The notes: generated by a model not told the origin, from the letters alone. Shown: positions 18,703 through 27,675, counted from the stretch's first letter. The stretch: 64,000 nucleotides of DNA from Sphingobacterium sp. PCS056 (GCF_023273895.1 NZ_CP096883.1:310001-374000); one strand, 5' to 3'. Program-made: numbers and translations.

Positions 18703-21099
18703 ATGATCTTAAATGAAATCAAAATTGCATGGCGGAGCCTTTATAAGAACAAGGCTTTTTCCTTGTTAAATATATTTGGATTGATGTTAGGCTTTACTGG
18801 TTTTCTCTTATACTATCAATATATTAATAGAGAAACAAGTTATGATAAATGGAATCCGAATTATGATCAAATCTATTTGGTTGGACTAGCGGATAAAGGT
18901 GGTTTTTCGGATGAAACAAACGTCATGCTTGCTCCTTTACTAAAAGAAAGTCTACCAGAAATCGTAACCGCTGGTCGAAAAATCAATTATAATTTTGGGA
19001 CTTATCCACTATTTGGTGAAAATACAGTATTGGTTAAAAATGCTGCAGTGATAGATTCGGCAGCTGCACATATTTTTCAAGTAGAAAATAAGACGGGCAA
19101 CTTATATAGAAGTAAAATACAAAATGAAGCTACCTTAGTAAAGGAGACTGTTGCACAAAAAATATTCAAAAAAGGTGATCTAAATTTTGATACTCCCAAA
19201 TCCATTCCTGTTTTAAGTTTACAGCTGGATCAACATGAATTTATTTATGGAATAAGTAAAGATAATGGTCTTTCTTTGATTGATCATGATCTACTTGTTA
19301 TAAAGGAACCTGAGGATGTGTTTGCTGGCGAAAACCCTTTTTCATACCAAACATATATTCAGGTAAAAGATGGAACAAATATTCCTGAATTGGTTAAAAA
19401 AATCGATGCCCTCTACCAAGACAAAATCGCTTCAAAAGTACAACCTCCGACTTTGATTAAAGGTGAAATTTACTTAGATCCTTTATCTCATTTGCATTTA
19501 AGACCTAAAACGGGTAGCAATACCCCTTATCTGATGCTCTGGATAATCGGAAGTATATCCATTATCATCCTGATTTTAGCTTCAGCTAATTTTGCCAATA
19601 TGATCATTGCACAGGCTGATCGAAGAATCAAAGAACTGGCATTAAAAAAGATTTTAGGGAGTTCTCGTTGGGCTATCATTCGTCAATTACTTTTAGAGGT
19701 GTTTATACTCACCTTTATCGCGGCTGCCTGTAGCTTTATGATCCTGAATATAACAGGAAATATATTACAAAAATGGTTTAATGACGACTTGAAACAATAT
19801 ATATTAAATCAGGATACGCTATTATATCTGTCCATCGGAATCGTGGGTACAACCTGTTTATCCGGTATTTATCCTGCCTTTGTTCTTTCGGGATTCAAAT
19901 CTGTTCATTTGCTAAAAGGTAAACTTAATCACACTCAGGGCAAAAGTATGCTCCAAAGCAGTTTGTTGGTCTTTCAAATCAGTGTAGCATTACTTTTTAT
20001 CAGCGGGATGATTGTCATACATAGTCAAATCAACTATATGCAAACCACGGATAAAGGATTCGAACCTGAGCAAGTCATCAATTTTAAGGGCTTGGGGATG
20101 TATTATGATAATAAATTGGATGGTACTTACCAAAACTTAAAGGAAAGGCTGGAGCAAGATCCCAGTATCTTATCAGTAGCTTCGGCTACAAATATACCTG
20201 GAGAGGCAGAGCTTCCACTAACAGTACAATTTAAACATAATCACAAGCAACTTGATCTGGAACATATCGGAATTGATAAAAATTATTTTAATACGTTGAA
20301 TATAGCTATACTAAAAGGAGATATACCTATTTCAATCAAACAACTTCTTCAGGACTCATCGTCACACTATGCTGTGATCAATGAATCTGCAGCAGCATTT
20401 TTAAATGTAGATCAACCTATCGGGGCTCAGATAGCAGGCTGTGATGTGAATTTTCAAATCGTCGCGGTAGTAAAAGATACAAAAGCCTACGGCTTTGAGA
20501 ATAATGTTAAACCGACTGTCTACTCTTATAAAAATGAATGTGGAACAGTCAGACCTCAGGGCACATTAATGGTAAAAGCGGTCAAAGGAAAAGTTGATCA
20601 GGCTATTGAGATCGTAAAAAAAGAATGGCAACAAAATCCATCGACAAAGTCACTGCCTCTTGAATATGCTTTTATGGATCAACAATATGCTTTGTTGCAC
20701 AAAAAGCAAGAAGAAATGCAGACTGCTTTTAATAGCTTCACTTTTTTGGCGGTTATCATTGCCGCTCTTGGTCTTTTTAGTATGGCTGCTTATCAAGTAA
20801 CCGTACGTAAAAAGGAAATGAGTGTACGCAAAGTTTTAGGTGCTTCTGTTAAGACGATTTTCATACAGCTGAATAAGCCCTTTTTTCAACTTTTTGTTAT
20901 TGGTGGATTAGTCTCTATTCCTCTGACTTATTTGATCCTTAATAAATGGTTGGAAAATTTCGCTTACCGAATTGAACTGCAATGGTGGTACTTCACGATT
21001 GCCCTGGCAATTATTTTCATTATCATTTGTATTTCCATCGGCTACCAAACTCTAAGAGCAGCAAAAGCAAACCCGATAGATAGTCTAAGAAATGAATAG
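18703..21099 (+). CDS. ABC transporter permease, FtsX/MacB double-domain type (permease 8, divergent)
   Basis: This 798-residue protein has the N-terminus MILNEIKIAWRSLYKNKAFS, so the usual KIAWRN is KIAWRS. The first FtsX block reads ANFANMIIAQADRRIKELALKKILGSS and is the most divergent in the cluster. The last block has KEMSVRKVLGAS and the C-terminus is NPIDSLRNE. It is the last permease. The ATPase gene follows after 133 bp on the same strand. It is preceded by copy 3 of the palindrome and sigma-54-like module. Confidence 0.92.
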   Translation: MILNEIKIAWRSLYKNKAFSLLNIFGLMLGFTGFLLYYQYINRETSYDKWNPNYDQIYLVGLADKGGFSDETNVMLAPLLKESLPEIVTAGRKINYNFGTYPLFGENTVLVKNAAVIDSAAAHIFQVENKTGNLYRSKIQNEATLVKETVAQKIFKKGDLNFDTPKSIPVLSLQLDQHEFIYGISKDNGLSLIDHDLLVIKEPEDVFAGENPFSYQTYIQVKDGTNIPELVKKIDALYQDKIASKVQPPTLIKGEIYLDPLSHLHLRPKTGSNTPYLMLWIIGSISIIILILASANFANMIIAQADRRIKELALKKILGSSRWAIIRQLLLEVFILTFIAAACSFMILNITGNILQKWFNDDLKQYILNQDTLLYLSIGIVGTTCLSGIYPAFVLSGFKSVHLLKGKLNHTQGKSMLQSSLLVFQISVALLFISGMIVIHSQINYMQTTDKGFEPEQVINFKGLGMYYDNKLDGTYQNLKERLEQDPSILSVASATNIPGEAELPLTVQFKHNHKQLDLEHIGIDKNYFNTLNIAILKGDIPISIKQLLQDSSSHYAVINESAAAFLNVDQPIGAQIAGCDVNFQIVAVVKDTKAYGFENNVKPTVYSYKNECGTVRPQGTLMVKAVKGKVDQAIEIVKKEWQQNPSTKSLPLEYAFMDQQYALLHKKQEEMQTAFNSFTFLAVIIAALGLFSMAAYQVTVRKKEMSVRKVLGASVKTIFIQLNKPFFQLFVIGGLVSIPLTYLILNKWLENFAYRIELQWWYFTIALAIIFIIICISIGYQTLRAAKANPIDSLRNE

Positions 21100-21191
21100 G
21101 GTATACATGATGTCAGGTATTGACCTAAATACGGACTGAAATCGCGATAAAACAAGAACTTATTAGTAAGTATATAAAAAATGCTTTTGGC

Positions 21192-21203
21192 ATTGTTAAC
21201 AAT
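21192..21203. promoter_or_regulatory. 12-bp perfect palindrome upstream of the ATPase gene
   Basis: The palindrome ATTGTTAACAAT lies 29 bp before the ATPase start, just after a small hairpin (AATGC-TTTTG-GCATT). No palindrome of the 37-bp type and no sigma-54-like element is present in this 133-bp gap. The ATPase may have its own control or be read through from permease 8. It may also be a chance palindrome. Confidence 0.25.
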
Positions 21204-21232
21204 TAGAAATAACCAACAAAAAGATAGATAAA

Positions 21233-21892
21233 ATGATACAGCTAAAGCACTTATTTAAATGGTATAATGTTGGAAGTACTCGTTCATTTGTACTTAAAGA
21301 TGTGAGTCTAACTATTGAACAGGGAGAATTTATTTCGATCATGGGACCATCAGGTTCTGGAAAATCAACGTTGTTGAACATCATCGGTATGCTGGATGCT
21401 CCAGATGAAGGTGAGTACTTTTTTCAGGGTGAAAATGTTCTGGATCTAAAACAGAAGAAAAGAACACAACTTTTTCAATCGCACATGGGATATGTCTTTC
21501 AATCTTATCATTTACTCGATGAGATGACCGTATATGAAAATATTGAAACACCATTGATCTATAAAAACAAATCTTCGTCTGAACGTAAATCTATCGTCAG
21601 CGATTTATTAGATCGTTTTAACATCGTAGGAAAAAAAGATTTATTTCCTTCACAATTATCTGGTGGACAGCAACAAATTGTAGGTATTGCTAGAGCTTTG
21701 GCAGGTTCTCCTTCTCTCCTATTGGCTGATGAACCCACTGGTAATCTAAACTCTAAACAGGGGGAAGAAATCATGGAGTTGTTTCAGCAGCTCAATGCCG
21801 AAGGAGTCACCATCATTCAGGTGACACACTCTGAAAAAAATGCCACTTATGGTAAGAGAACCATCCACATGCTGGATGGTCAATTAAAGTAA
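21233..21892 (+). CDS. ABC transporter ATP-binding protein, MacB/LolD-like
   Basis: This 219-residue single nucleotide-binding domain has Walker A GPSGSGKST at residues 38-46 and a Q-loop in YVFQSYHLLDEMT. The signature LSGGQQQ is near residue 142 and Walker B LLLADEPTGNL starts near 162. The H-loop histidine is in QVTHSEKNA. After the signature the usual arginine (LSGGQQQR) is isoleucine here. The domain would power FtsX-type permeases at the inner face of the cytoplasmic membrane. It is the only ATPase in the cluster, so it probably serves several of the eight permeases. A strong terminator follows. Confidence 0.95.
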   Translation: MIQLKHLFKWYNVGSTRSFVLKDVSLTIEQGEFISIMGPSGSGKSTLLNIIGMLDAPDEGEYFFQGENVLDLKQKKRTQLFQSHMGYVFQSYHLLDEMTVYENIETPLIYKNKSSSERKSIVSDLLDRFNIVGKKDLFPSQLSGGQQQIVGIARALAGSPSLLLADEPTGNLNSKQGEEIMELFQQLNAEGVTIIQVTHSEKNATYGKRTIHMLDGQLK

Positions 21893-21916
21893 TTTTTTAA
21901 CCATATACCTAAATAT

Positions 21917-21960
21917 ATCCCTGCATATGCATCATTTGGCATATCGCAGGGATTTTTATT
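21917..21960 (+). terminator. Intrinsic terminator after the ABC cluster
   Basis: A stem formed by ATCCCTGC-ATATGC and GCATAT-C-GCAGGGAT is followed by TTTTTATT. It sits 24 bp after the ATPase stop codon and closes the cluster. Confidence 0.85.
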
Positions 21961-21970
21961 AAATTTGTAT

Positions 21971-22819
21971 ATGGATGAAAAAGAATTACAGGCTTTGGTA
22001 CACCTATTGGATGATCCGGATCAACTTATTGCTGAGGAAATCGAAAATAAGCTTTTAAGTTTAGGTCCTGATATCATTCCATCTCTTGAAGAATATTGGG
22101 AATCTGCATTTGATCCTTATATCCAGGAGCGTTTAGAAAAAATTATCCACGCGATACAATTTGATCAAACAAAGAGTGAACTTTTAGTTTGGAAAATGAG
22201 CAACTCATTTAACCTTCTAGAGGGCTTATTGATTATCAACAGCTACCAGTACCCATCTTATAATAATAATCTCATACGCATTACCATAGAGGAGTTAAAA
22301 CGAGAGATATGGATGGAACTGCGCTATGAAATGACTCCTTACGAAAAGGTATCCCTGATAAATTATATTTTATTTGAAAAATTTGGTCTTTCAGGAAATA
22401 CAAATGACTATCATAATCCTCAAAATTCGTTTATTGGAAGGGTGCTGGAATCCAAAAAGGGGAATCCTTTGACACTTTCTTGTATTTATAGCATCATTGC
22501 TCAAAAATTAGATATCCCGATTTTCGGCATTAATCTGCCTAAACATTTTATTTTATCTTATTTAGCTGAGAACCAAACTGAGGATCATTTATTGTTTTAT
22601 ATCAATGCCTTTAATAAGGGGCAAGTGATGCAAAAAGCCGATGTGATTTCATTTCTGAAACAGCTTAATCTTCCACTATCAAAAGAATTTATGATGCCTT
22701 GTGATAATGTAATGATACTAAAAAGAGTATTACGCAATCTGATCACTGCTTACGAACAAAATGAAAGTGTCAGCAAGAAACAAGAAGTCGAAATACTCTT
22801 TAAACTCTTAGCGGAATAG
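21971..22819 (+). CDS. SirB1-family transglutaminase-like protein
   Basis: The ATG at 21971 gives 282 residues; a TTG two codons upstream is possible but less likely. Residues about 45-200 carry the SirB1 N-terminal/transglutaminase-like domain (ISLINYILFEKFGLSGNTNDYHNPQNSF, then LESKKGNPLTLSCIYSIIA and LPKHFIL). The papain-like cysteine and histidine occur in LSCIYS and PKHF. Members are conserved in many bacteria, but their biochemical role is not established. No signal peptide is seen, so it is probably cytoplasmic. It is convergent with the next gene, only 4 bp away. Confidence 0.8.
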   Translation: MDEKELQALVHLLDDPDQLIAEEIENKLLSLGPDIIPSLEEYWESAFDPYIQERLEKIIHAIQFDQTKSELLVWKMSNSFNLLEGLLIINSYQYPSYNNNLIRITIEELKREIWMELRYEMTPYEKVSLINYILFEKFGLSGNTNDYHNPQNSFIGRVLESKKGNPLTLSCIYSIIAQKLDIPIFGINLPKHFILSYLAENQTEDHLLFYINAFNKGQVMQKADVISFLKQLNLPLSKEFMMPCDNVMILKRVLRNLITAYEQNESVSKKQEVEILFKLLAE

Positions 22820-22823
22820 GAGA

Positions 22824-23954
22824 TTAGAAATCTTCTCCAGGTCCTCTTGCATCCAATGATAAGGCAACGGGTGTCAATGTATATTGTTTGATCTTATTTG
22901 GTGCTACATTACCTGTATCATTAATTAAGAAACGGGAAACAATTTTCGAATCGGCATCAGCTACGTATAGGTATTTTGCTCCATCGCGATTGTCTATCGC
23001 AACATCTAATGGTCTTACTAAACCTGTTGTGCTACCTGTAATAATACGTGTGGGGTCAATTGCACGATCACCTGTGGCCGATAATAAGGAAGAAGCCTTT
23101 TCAAACAATAAGATCCGACCAACATTTGGGTGTCCTCCAGTTCCTGCTGTATAACAGGCTACCGCCAATAAATCTTGGCGTGCCGAATAACTAAATCCTC
23201 TCACTTCACCCTGATTTGCGATCGTTAAAACCGCTTTTGGTGGAAATTGAGTTGCTGTTAAAACTGAATCTGCTGGAAGATTTTTTCTCAATATATCTCG
23301 AAATATGGCTATTCCTCTCTTCTCCCCTGTGACTGACATTAATAAATCGGCATTATCTTCGGTGTTCTTAAAAGCCATCGTCCAAGGAGTAAGTGTTCCT
23401 AAGGCTATTTCCTGAGATCTTTTAGCTTTTCCTCTGAAATTTCCAGGCTTTTGAAATAAGTAAATATGTGAAGGATTGGATCCAGCACCAAGATTAGACA
23501 CGTACAGATTTTCAGAACCCTTATTATAATGATAGGCTAAGCCCGTCACATTTCTCAATAAACCATTTGAAATTAAGCCTTTATAAGCAGGAGCTCCGGT
23601 CTTTGCATTTACAGACATGACTTGAATACTTGTATCATTTACCGAGCCAGCACCATTAGCACTGCTTTGAAAAATAAACTTTGCAATTGGACTAAAGGAT
23701 ATTGCAGCTCCGCCTTTTATTCCTGAATTATAGGATAAAGCGGGTTCAAAAGTTAAAGTATCAGCACGATCGATGATATCAATATTATTGTAGGGAGGCC
23801 GAGATTCGTCCAATTGAAATTCGGAAAAAGAGATATAAAGTCTAGAAACGGAAATCTTTGCCAATGCTGGTTCATCATCTTCTCGAACACAAGAAGTTAA
23901 ACATGTTACAATCGCAAAAAAAAGAAGCGTTATATATACTGATAGTGATTTCAT
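22824..23954 (-). CDS. Putative lipoprotein with beta-propeller-like repeats
   Basis: This 376-residue protein has an N-terminal signal peptide ending in a lipobox (CLTSC, Cys at about residue 22). It is followed by an acidic stretch VREDDEP, which in Bacteroidota favours surface or outer-membrane sorting. The body has repeated blocks such as ENLYVSNLGAGSNPSHIYLF and AKYLYVADADSKIVSRF. These resemble strands of NHL/YncE-type beta-propellers. No enzymatic motif is visible. It stands alone between the SirB1-like gene and queH and is transcribed away from queH across a 155-bp gap. Confidence 0.7.
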   Translation of the reverse strand: MKSLSVYITLLFFAIVTCLTSCVREDDEPALAKISVSRLYISFSEFQLDESRPPYNNIDIIDRADTLTFEPALSYNSGIKGGAAISFSPIAKFIFQSSANGAGSVNDTSIQVMSVNAKTGAPAYKGLISNGLLRNVTGLAYHYNKGSENLYVSNLGAGSNPSHIYLFQKPGNFRGKAKRSQEIALGTLTPWTMAFKNTEDNADLLMSVTGEKRGIAIFRDILRKNLPADSVLTATQFPPKAVLTIANQGEVRGFSYSARQDLLAVACYTAGTGGHPNVGRILLFEKASSLLSATGDRAIDPTRIITGSTTGLVRPLDVAIDNRDGAKYLYVADADSKIVSRFLINDTGNVAPNKIKQYTLTPVALSLDARGPGEDF

Positions 23955-24052
23955 TTTTAATCTGATATAGGTACAAATCTACAAATATGCTCGAATATAA
24001 AGATAAAAAAAGAGAGATTCAGTGTGTGGCAATAAATTCTATTTCTCAAATA

Positions 24053-24084
24053 TTTGTTAGTTCAGTACTTTTTGAGTAAAATTG
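24053..24084 (+). promoter_or_regulatory. Bacteroidota-type promoter upstream of queH
   Basis: TTTG at 24053 and TAAAATTG at 24077-24084 are separated by 20 bp. This fits the Bacteroidota pattern (TTTG, 19-21 bp, TAnnTTTG) with one mismatch in the -7 box. The start codon of queH follows 25 bp later. Confidence 0.5.
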
Positions 24085-24109
24085 CCAAACTTTTATCAGT
24101 AAAATAGCA

Positions 24110-24760
24110 ATGGAAGAGAAGGAGTTCATCAGAGAAAAGTTAACATTACCTAATGAGGGCAAGAATTTGCTTTTACACTCATGCTGTGCACCCTGTGCTG
24201 GTGAAGTAATGGAGGCTTTAATCAGCTCGGATATCAAATTCACGATCTATTTCTACAATCCCAATATTCATCCTCGTAAAGAATATGATTTGCGGAAAGA
24301 GGAAAATATTCGTTTTGCAGAAAAACATCATATTCCTTTTATCGATGCCGACTACGATGTGGACCACTGGTTTGATTTGGCAAAAGGAATGGAAAACGAA
24401 CCTGAGAAGGGTATTCGTTGTACGATGTGTTTTGATATGCGCTTTGAGAAAACAGCAGAATATGCTGCTGCAAATGGATTTGATGTGATTTCAAGTTCAC
24501 TTGGAATCTCCCGTTGGAAAAACATGGATCAAATCAACGATTGTGGTGTTCGTGCTGCATCCCGTTACGAGGGTATGGATTATTGGACATTCAACTGGAG
24601 AAAGAAAGGTGGTGCCATTCGAATGTTAGAAATTTCTAAAAAAGAACGTTTCTATATGCAAGAATACTGTGGCTGTGCCTACTCGTTACGAGATACCAAT
24701 CGATGGAGAATGGAGACTGGTAGAGAAAAAATAGAACTAGGTAAAAATTATTATGAATAA
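24110..24760 (+). CDS. queH: Epoxyqueuosine reductase QueH
   Basis: This 216-residue DUF208/QueH-family protein has the family cysteine motifs [10 protein letters not shown] near the N-terminus (residues about 23-32), [10 protein letters not shown] in the middle and [10 protein letters not shown] near the C-terminus. These ligate the Fe-S cluster. It performs the last step of queuosine biosynthesis, reducing epoxyqueuosine in tRNA to queuosine, in place of the cobalamin-dependent QueG. It appears monocistronic, with its own promoter upstream and the promoter of the DUF177-rpmF unit 107 bp downstream. Confidence 0.93.
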   Translation: MEEKEFIREKLTLPNEGKNLLLHSCCAPCAGEVMEALISSDIKFTIYFYNPNIHPRKEYDLRKEENIRFAEKHHIPFIDADYDVDHWFDLAKGMENEPEKGIRCTMCFDMRFEKTAEYAAANGFDVISSSLGISRWKNMDQINDCGVRAASRYEGMDYWTFNWRKKGGAIRMLEISKKERFYMQEYCGCAYSLRDTNRWRMETGREKIELGKNYYE

Positions 24761-24816
24761 CTGCTTGCTGAAAGGCATATAAATGAATCCAGATTGAAAT
24801 ATATTTTTAAAAAAAG

Positions 24817-24848
24817 TTTCAATTCTAACTTATTTATATATACCTTTG
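24817..24848 (+). promoter_or_regulatory. Bacteroidota-type promoter of the DUF177-rpmF-plsX-fabH unit
   Basis: TACCTTTG at 24841-24848 is a perfect TAnnTTTG -7 box. TTTC at 24817-24820, 20 bp upstream, is a near match to the -33 TTTG. The first gene starts at 24868. Confidence 0.55.
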
Positions 24849-24867
24849 CAGGCTCAAATGCAAGATT

Positions 24868-25404
24868 GTGAAACATCTAAAACAATACAGAATACCGTTT
24901 TCGGGGCTAAATGCAGGGAAGCACAATTTTGAGTTTGAAATAAATAAAAAGTTCTTTGATTGTTTTGAGCATTCCATTGTTAAAGATGGTCATCTAACAG
25001 CAAATGTCGAATTACAGAAGCAAGAGAATCTGCTTATTCTGAATTTCACAATTGTTGGCGATATCCAATTGACATGCGATATTTGTTTAAGCGAGTTTCC
25101 ATCGCCAATAACAGTAAAAGAACGGATATTAGTCAAATTCACAGCTGAAGACTGGACTGATAATACAGAAGAAGTATTGGTATTATCTAAAAGCGATCAT
25201 GAGCTAGACCTGACTGAATTGTTATATGAATATATCAATTTAGCTGTCCCTTTGTTTACGAAATGTAGTGATCAAGGAAGAAATATTACTTGTGATCCTG
25301 AAATGTTAGCACATATATCTATTGAGCAACCAAAGGAAGATCAAGCAGAAGAAGAAAACATTGACCCACGTTGGGCCGCATTAAGAAATATTAAAAATAA
25401 CTAA
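24868..25404 (+). CDS. DUF177 (YceD-like) protein, predicted 23S rRNA accumulation factor
   Basis: The 178-residue protein uses GTG at 24868; no in-frame ATG fits better, and the nearby ATG at 24858 is out of frame. The DUF177 core contains [10 protein letters not shown] (a CxxC) and [14 protein letters not shown]. The C-terminus has the typical [14 protein letters not shown] ending. In other bacteria YceD/DUF177 proteins affect 23S rRNA maturation, and in many genomes they precede rpmF, as here (14 bp). The function in this phylum is inferred from family and context only. Confidence 0.88.
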   Translation: MKHLKQYRIPFSGLNAGKHNFEFEINKKFFDCFEHSIVKDGHLTANVELQKQENLLILNFTIVGDIQLTCDICLSEFPSPITVKERILVKFTAEDWTDNTEEVLVLSKSDHELDLTELLYEYINLAVPLFTKCSDQGRNITCDPEMLAHISIEQPKEDQAEEENIDPRWAALRNIKNN

Positions 25405-25418
25405 AACAGAAATACGAG

Positions 25419-25610
25419 ATGGCACATCCAAAGCGTAAGACTTCTAAATCAAGAAGAGACAAAAGAAGAACACATTATAAAGCAGACAGACCTAGCTTAA
25501 GCATTTGTAAAGAAACTGGTGCAGTTCATTTACCACATCGTGCATACACTGTAGATGGTAATTTGTACTACAACGGTAAATTAATCATTGAAAATACAGC
25601 TGTTGTCTAA
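25419..25610 (+). CDS. rpmF: 50S ribosomal protein L32
   Basis: This 63-residue basic protein begins [21 protein letters not shown], the typical L32 N-terminus in this phylum. It lacks the four zinc cysteines found in some L32 paralogues; only one cysteine (SICKETG) is present. It is a structural component of the large ribosomal subunit. It follows the DUF177 gene by 14 bp and is followed by a strong hairpin before plsX. Confidence 0.96.
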   Translation: MAHPKRKTSKSRRDKRRTHYKADRPSLSICKETGAVHLPHRAYTVDGNLYYNGKLIIENTAVV

Positions 25611-25631
25611 CTTAGATCTTTCAGAACATAA

Positions 25632-25687
25632 AACATCCCAAAATGAGTATAATTTTCAAATTATACTTTAATTTGGGATGTTTTTTG
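25632..25687 (+). terminator. Terminator/attenuator hairpin between rpmF and plsX
   Basis: An outer stem AACATCCCAAA / TTTGGGATGTT encloses an inner dyad AGTATAATT / AATTATACT. A run of six T follows. It would end most transcripts after rpmF; plsX starts 30 bp later, so the lipid genes may depend on read-through or a promoter inside this gap. Confidence 0.8.
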
Positions 25688-25716
25688 CGTATTATTGACT
25701 TGAAAAATAATCACGA

Positions 25717-26655
25717 ATGAAGATTGGTTTAGATATTTTAGGTGGCGATTATGCCCCTAAAGCAACAATATTAGGTGCTATAGAAGCTCAACAACTCTTA
25801 TCAGAGGATCAAAAACTTGTTCTTTTTGGTGATGAGGAAGAGACGAAGATACTTATTGAGAAAGCGGGGGGTAATCCTTCAGACTTTGAATATATACATG
25901 CACCCGAGAATATCAGTATGGGTGAACACCCTACTAAAGCGATTACACAAAAACCCAATTCTAGTATAGCCAAAGGCTTTGAATTGCTAAAAAATGGGGA
26001 AATTGACTCTTTTGCATCTGCCGGCAATACTGGTGCGATGCTTGTCGGATCAATTTTTAGTGTAAAAACAGTACCCGGCGTACTAAGACCTGCTATCACG
26101 ACAATTGTACCCAAATTAAAATCTGGTTTTGGATTACTGCTTGATGTCGGTGCTAATGCAGATTGTAAACCCGAAATGCTTAATCAATTTGCCATTTTGG
26201 GAAGTTTGTATTCGCAGCACATGTTTGGCATCCCTTCGCCAAAAGTGGGTTTATTAAACATCGGTGAAGAAGAAGAAAAAGGAAATATCCTAACCACAAC
26301 CACCTATCCCCTTTTAAAAAGTAATGATCGCATTAACTTCATCGGAAATGCTGAAGGTCGAGATCTGTTTTCAGATATTGCTGACGTATATGTTTGTGAT
26401 GGTTTTACAGGGAATGTTGTGTTAAAGCTAGCAGAATCATTTTACGTAGTAACTTTGAAAAAAGGATTCAAGGACGAATTCTTCGATCGATTCAACTACG
26501 AGCAATATGGAGGCAGTCCTGTTTTGGGAGTAAATGCTCCTGTTATAATAGGCCATGGAATTTCGACTCCTCAGGCTATTAAAAATATGGTTTTACAATC
26601 TAGAGATATGATCCAGTCAGATTTTATTGACAAAATCAGATCTGCTTTTAATTAA
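25717..26655 (+). CDS. plsX: Phosphate acyltransferase PlsX
   Basis: This 312-residue protein starts MKIGLDILGGDYAPKATILGA, the characteristic GGD-x-AP N-terminus of PlsX. It also has AGNTGAMLVGSIF, LLDVGANADCKP and a C-terminal NAPVIIGHGIS. It converts acyl-ACP to acyl-phosphate, the first acyl donor for phospholipid synthesis, at the inner membrane surface. fabH follows after 5 bp in the classic rpmF-plsX-fabH order. Confidence 0.96.
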   Translation: MKIGLDILGGDYAPKATILGAIEAQQLLSEDQKLVLFGDEEETKILIEKAGGNPSDFEYIHAPENISMGEHPTKAITQKPNSSIAKGFELLKNGEIDSFASAGNTGAMLVGSIFSVKTVPGVLRPAITTIVPKLKSGFGLLLDVGANADCKPEMLNQFAILGSLYSQHMFGIPSPKVGLLNIGEEEEKGNILTTTTYPLLKSNDRINFIGNAEGRDLFSDIADVYVCDGFTGNVVLKLAESFYVVTLKKGFKDEFFDRFNYEQYGGSPVLGVNAPVIIGHGISTPQAIKNMVLQSRDMIQSDFIDKIRSAFN

Positions 26656-26660
26656 ATTTT

Positions 26661-27650
26661 ATGTCAAAAATTCATGCTGCAATTACAGCAGTGGGGGGAT
26701 ATGTACCTGATTATATCCTCACAAATAAAGAGCTGGAAACTATGGTTGAAACCAATGACGAGTGGATTGTATCTCGTACAGGTATCAAAGAACGTAGAAT
26801 CTTAAAAGGAGAAGGTAAAGCGACTTCAGACCTTGCTGTACCTGCGGTACAACAATTATTGGAAAAAAGAGGAATAGCTGCCACAGATATTGATTTAATC
26901 ATCTTCTGTACGAGTACTCCTGATATGCTTTTTCCAGCTACAGCCAATATCTTAGCAGATAAAATTGGGGCTAAAAATGCTTGGGGATATGACCTACAGG
27001 CTGCTTGCTCTGGATTTCTTTTTGGATTGACAACAGGTGTTCAATTTATTGAATCTGGAAAACACAAAAAAGTATTGGTAGTCGGTGCTGATAAAATGTC
27101 TTCGGTGGTAAATTACGAAGATCGTAATACTTGTATTTTATTTGGCGATGGTTGCGGTGTGGTATTATTGGAACCTAATACAGAAGGAATGGGTATTCAG
27201 GATAGTATCTTGAAAACTGATGGCTCTGGTGGCCAATATTTAAATATCAAAGGTGGTGGTTCATTAAACCCTGCATCGCATGCTACTGTAGACGCTGGTT
27301 TGCACTACGCTTATCAAGAGGGAAAAACAGTATTTAAATTTGCTGTTACGAATATGGCGAATGTGGCTGCTGAGGTTATGGAAAAAAATAATCTTAAGGC
27401 TTCAGATATTGCTTATTTAGTACCCCATCAAGCAAACAAGCGTATTATCGATGCGACTGCTGAACGTGCTGGTCTACCCGAAGAAAAGGTCATGATTAAC
27501 ATCCAGAAATACGGTAATACAACAAGTGCTACAATTCCTTTATGCTTATGGGAATGGGAAAGTAAATTGAAAAAAGGTGATAACCTGATTTTAGCGGCTT
27601 TCGGTGGTGGATTTACTTGGGGATCAATATACTTAAAATGGGCTTACTAA
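26661..27650 (+). CDS. fabH: Beta-ketoacyl-ACP synthase III FabH
   Basis: This 329-residue thiolase-fold enzyme has its catalytic Cys in LQAACSGFLFGL (about residue 116). The His is in VPHQANKRI and the Asn in KYGNTTSATIPL. It condenses acetyl-CoA with malonyl-ACP to start fatty acid synthesis. It is tightly coupled to plsX (5 bp). A short dyad CTACAAA / TTTGTAG directly after the stop may be a weak terminator. Confidence 0.97.
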   Translation: MSKIHAAITAVGGYVPDYILTNKELETMVETNDEWIVSRTGIKERRILKGEGKATSDLAVPAVQQLLEKRGIAATDIDLIIFCTSTPDMLFPATANILADKIGAKNAWGYDLQAACSGFLFGLTTGVQFIESGKHKKVLVVGADKMSSVVNYEDRNTCILFGDGCGVVLLEPNTEGMGIQDSILKTDGSGGQYLNIKGGGSLNPASHATVDAGLHYAYQEGKTVFKFAVTNMANVAAEVMEKNNLKASDIAYLVPHQANKRIIDATAERAGLPEEKVMINIQKYGNTTSATIPLCLWEWESKLKKGDNLILAAFGGGFTWGSIYLKWAY

Positions 27651-27667
27651 CTACAAATATTATTTTG

Positions 27668-27675
27668 TAGCTTTG
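27668..27675 (+). promoter_or_regulatory. Candidate -7 box upstream of accB
   Basis: TAGCTTTG is a perfect match to TAnnTTTG, but I find no TTTG-like -33 box at the proper distance. It is 56-63 bp before the accB start. Confidence 0.3.

Noticed and set aside
21100-21232. Sigma-54 promoter at TGGCATTG before the ATPase gene
   Set aside because: The -24-like TGGCA is present, but the -12 position reads AAC instead of TTG.
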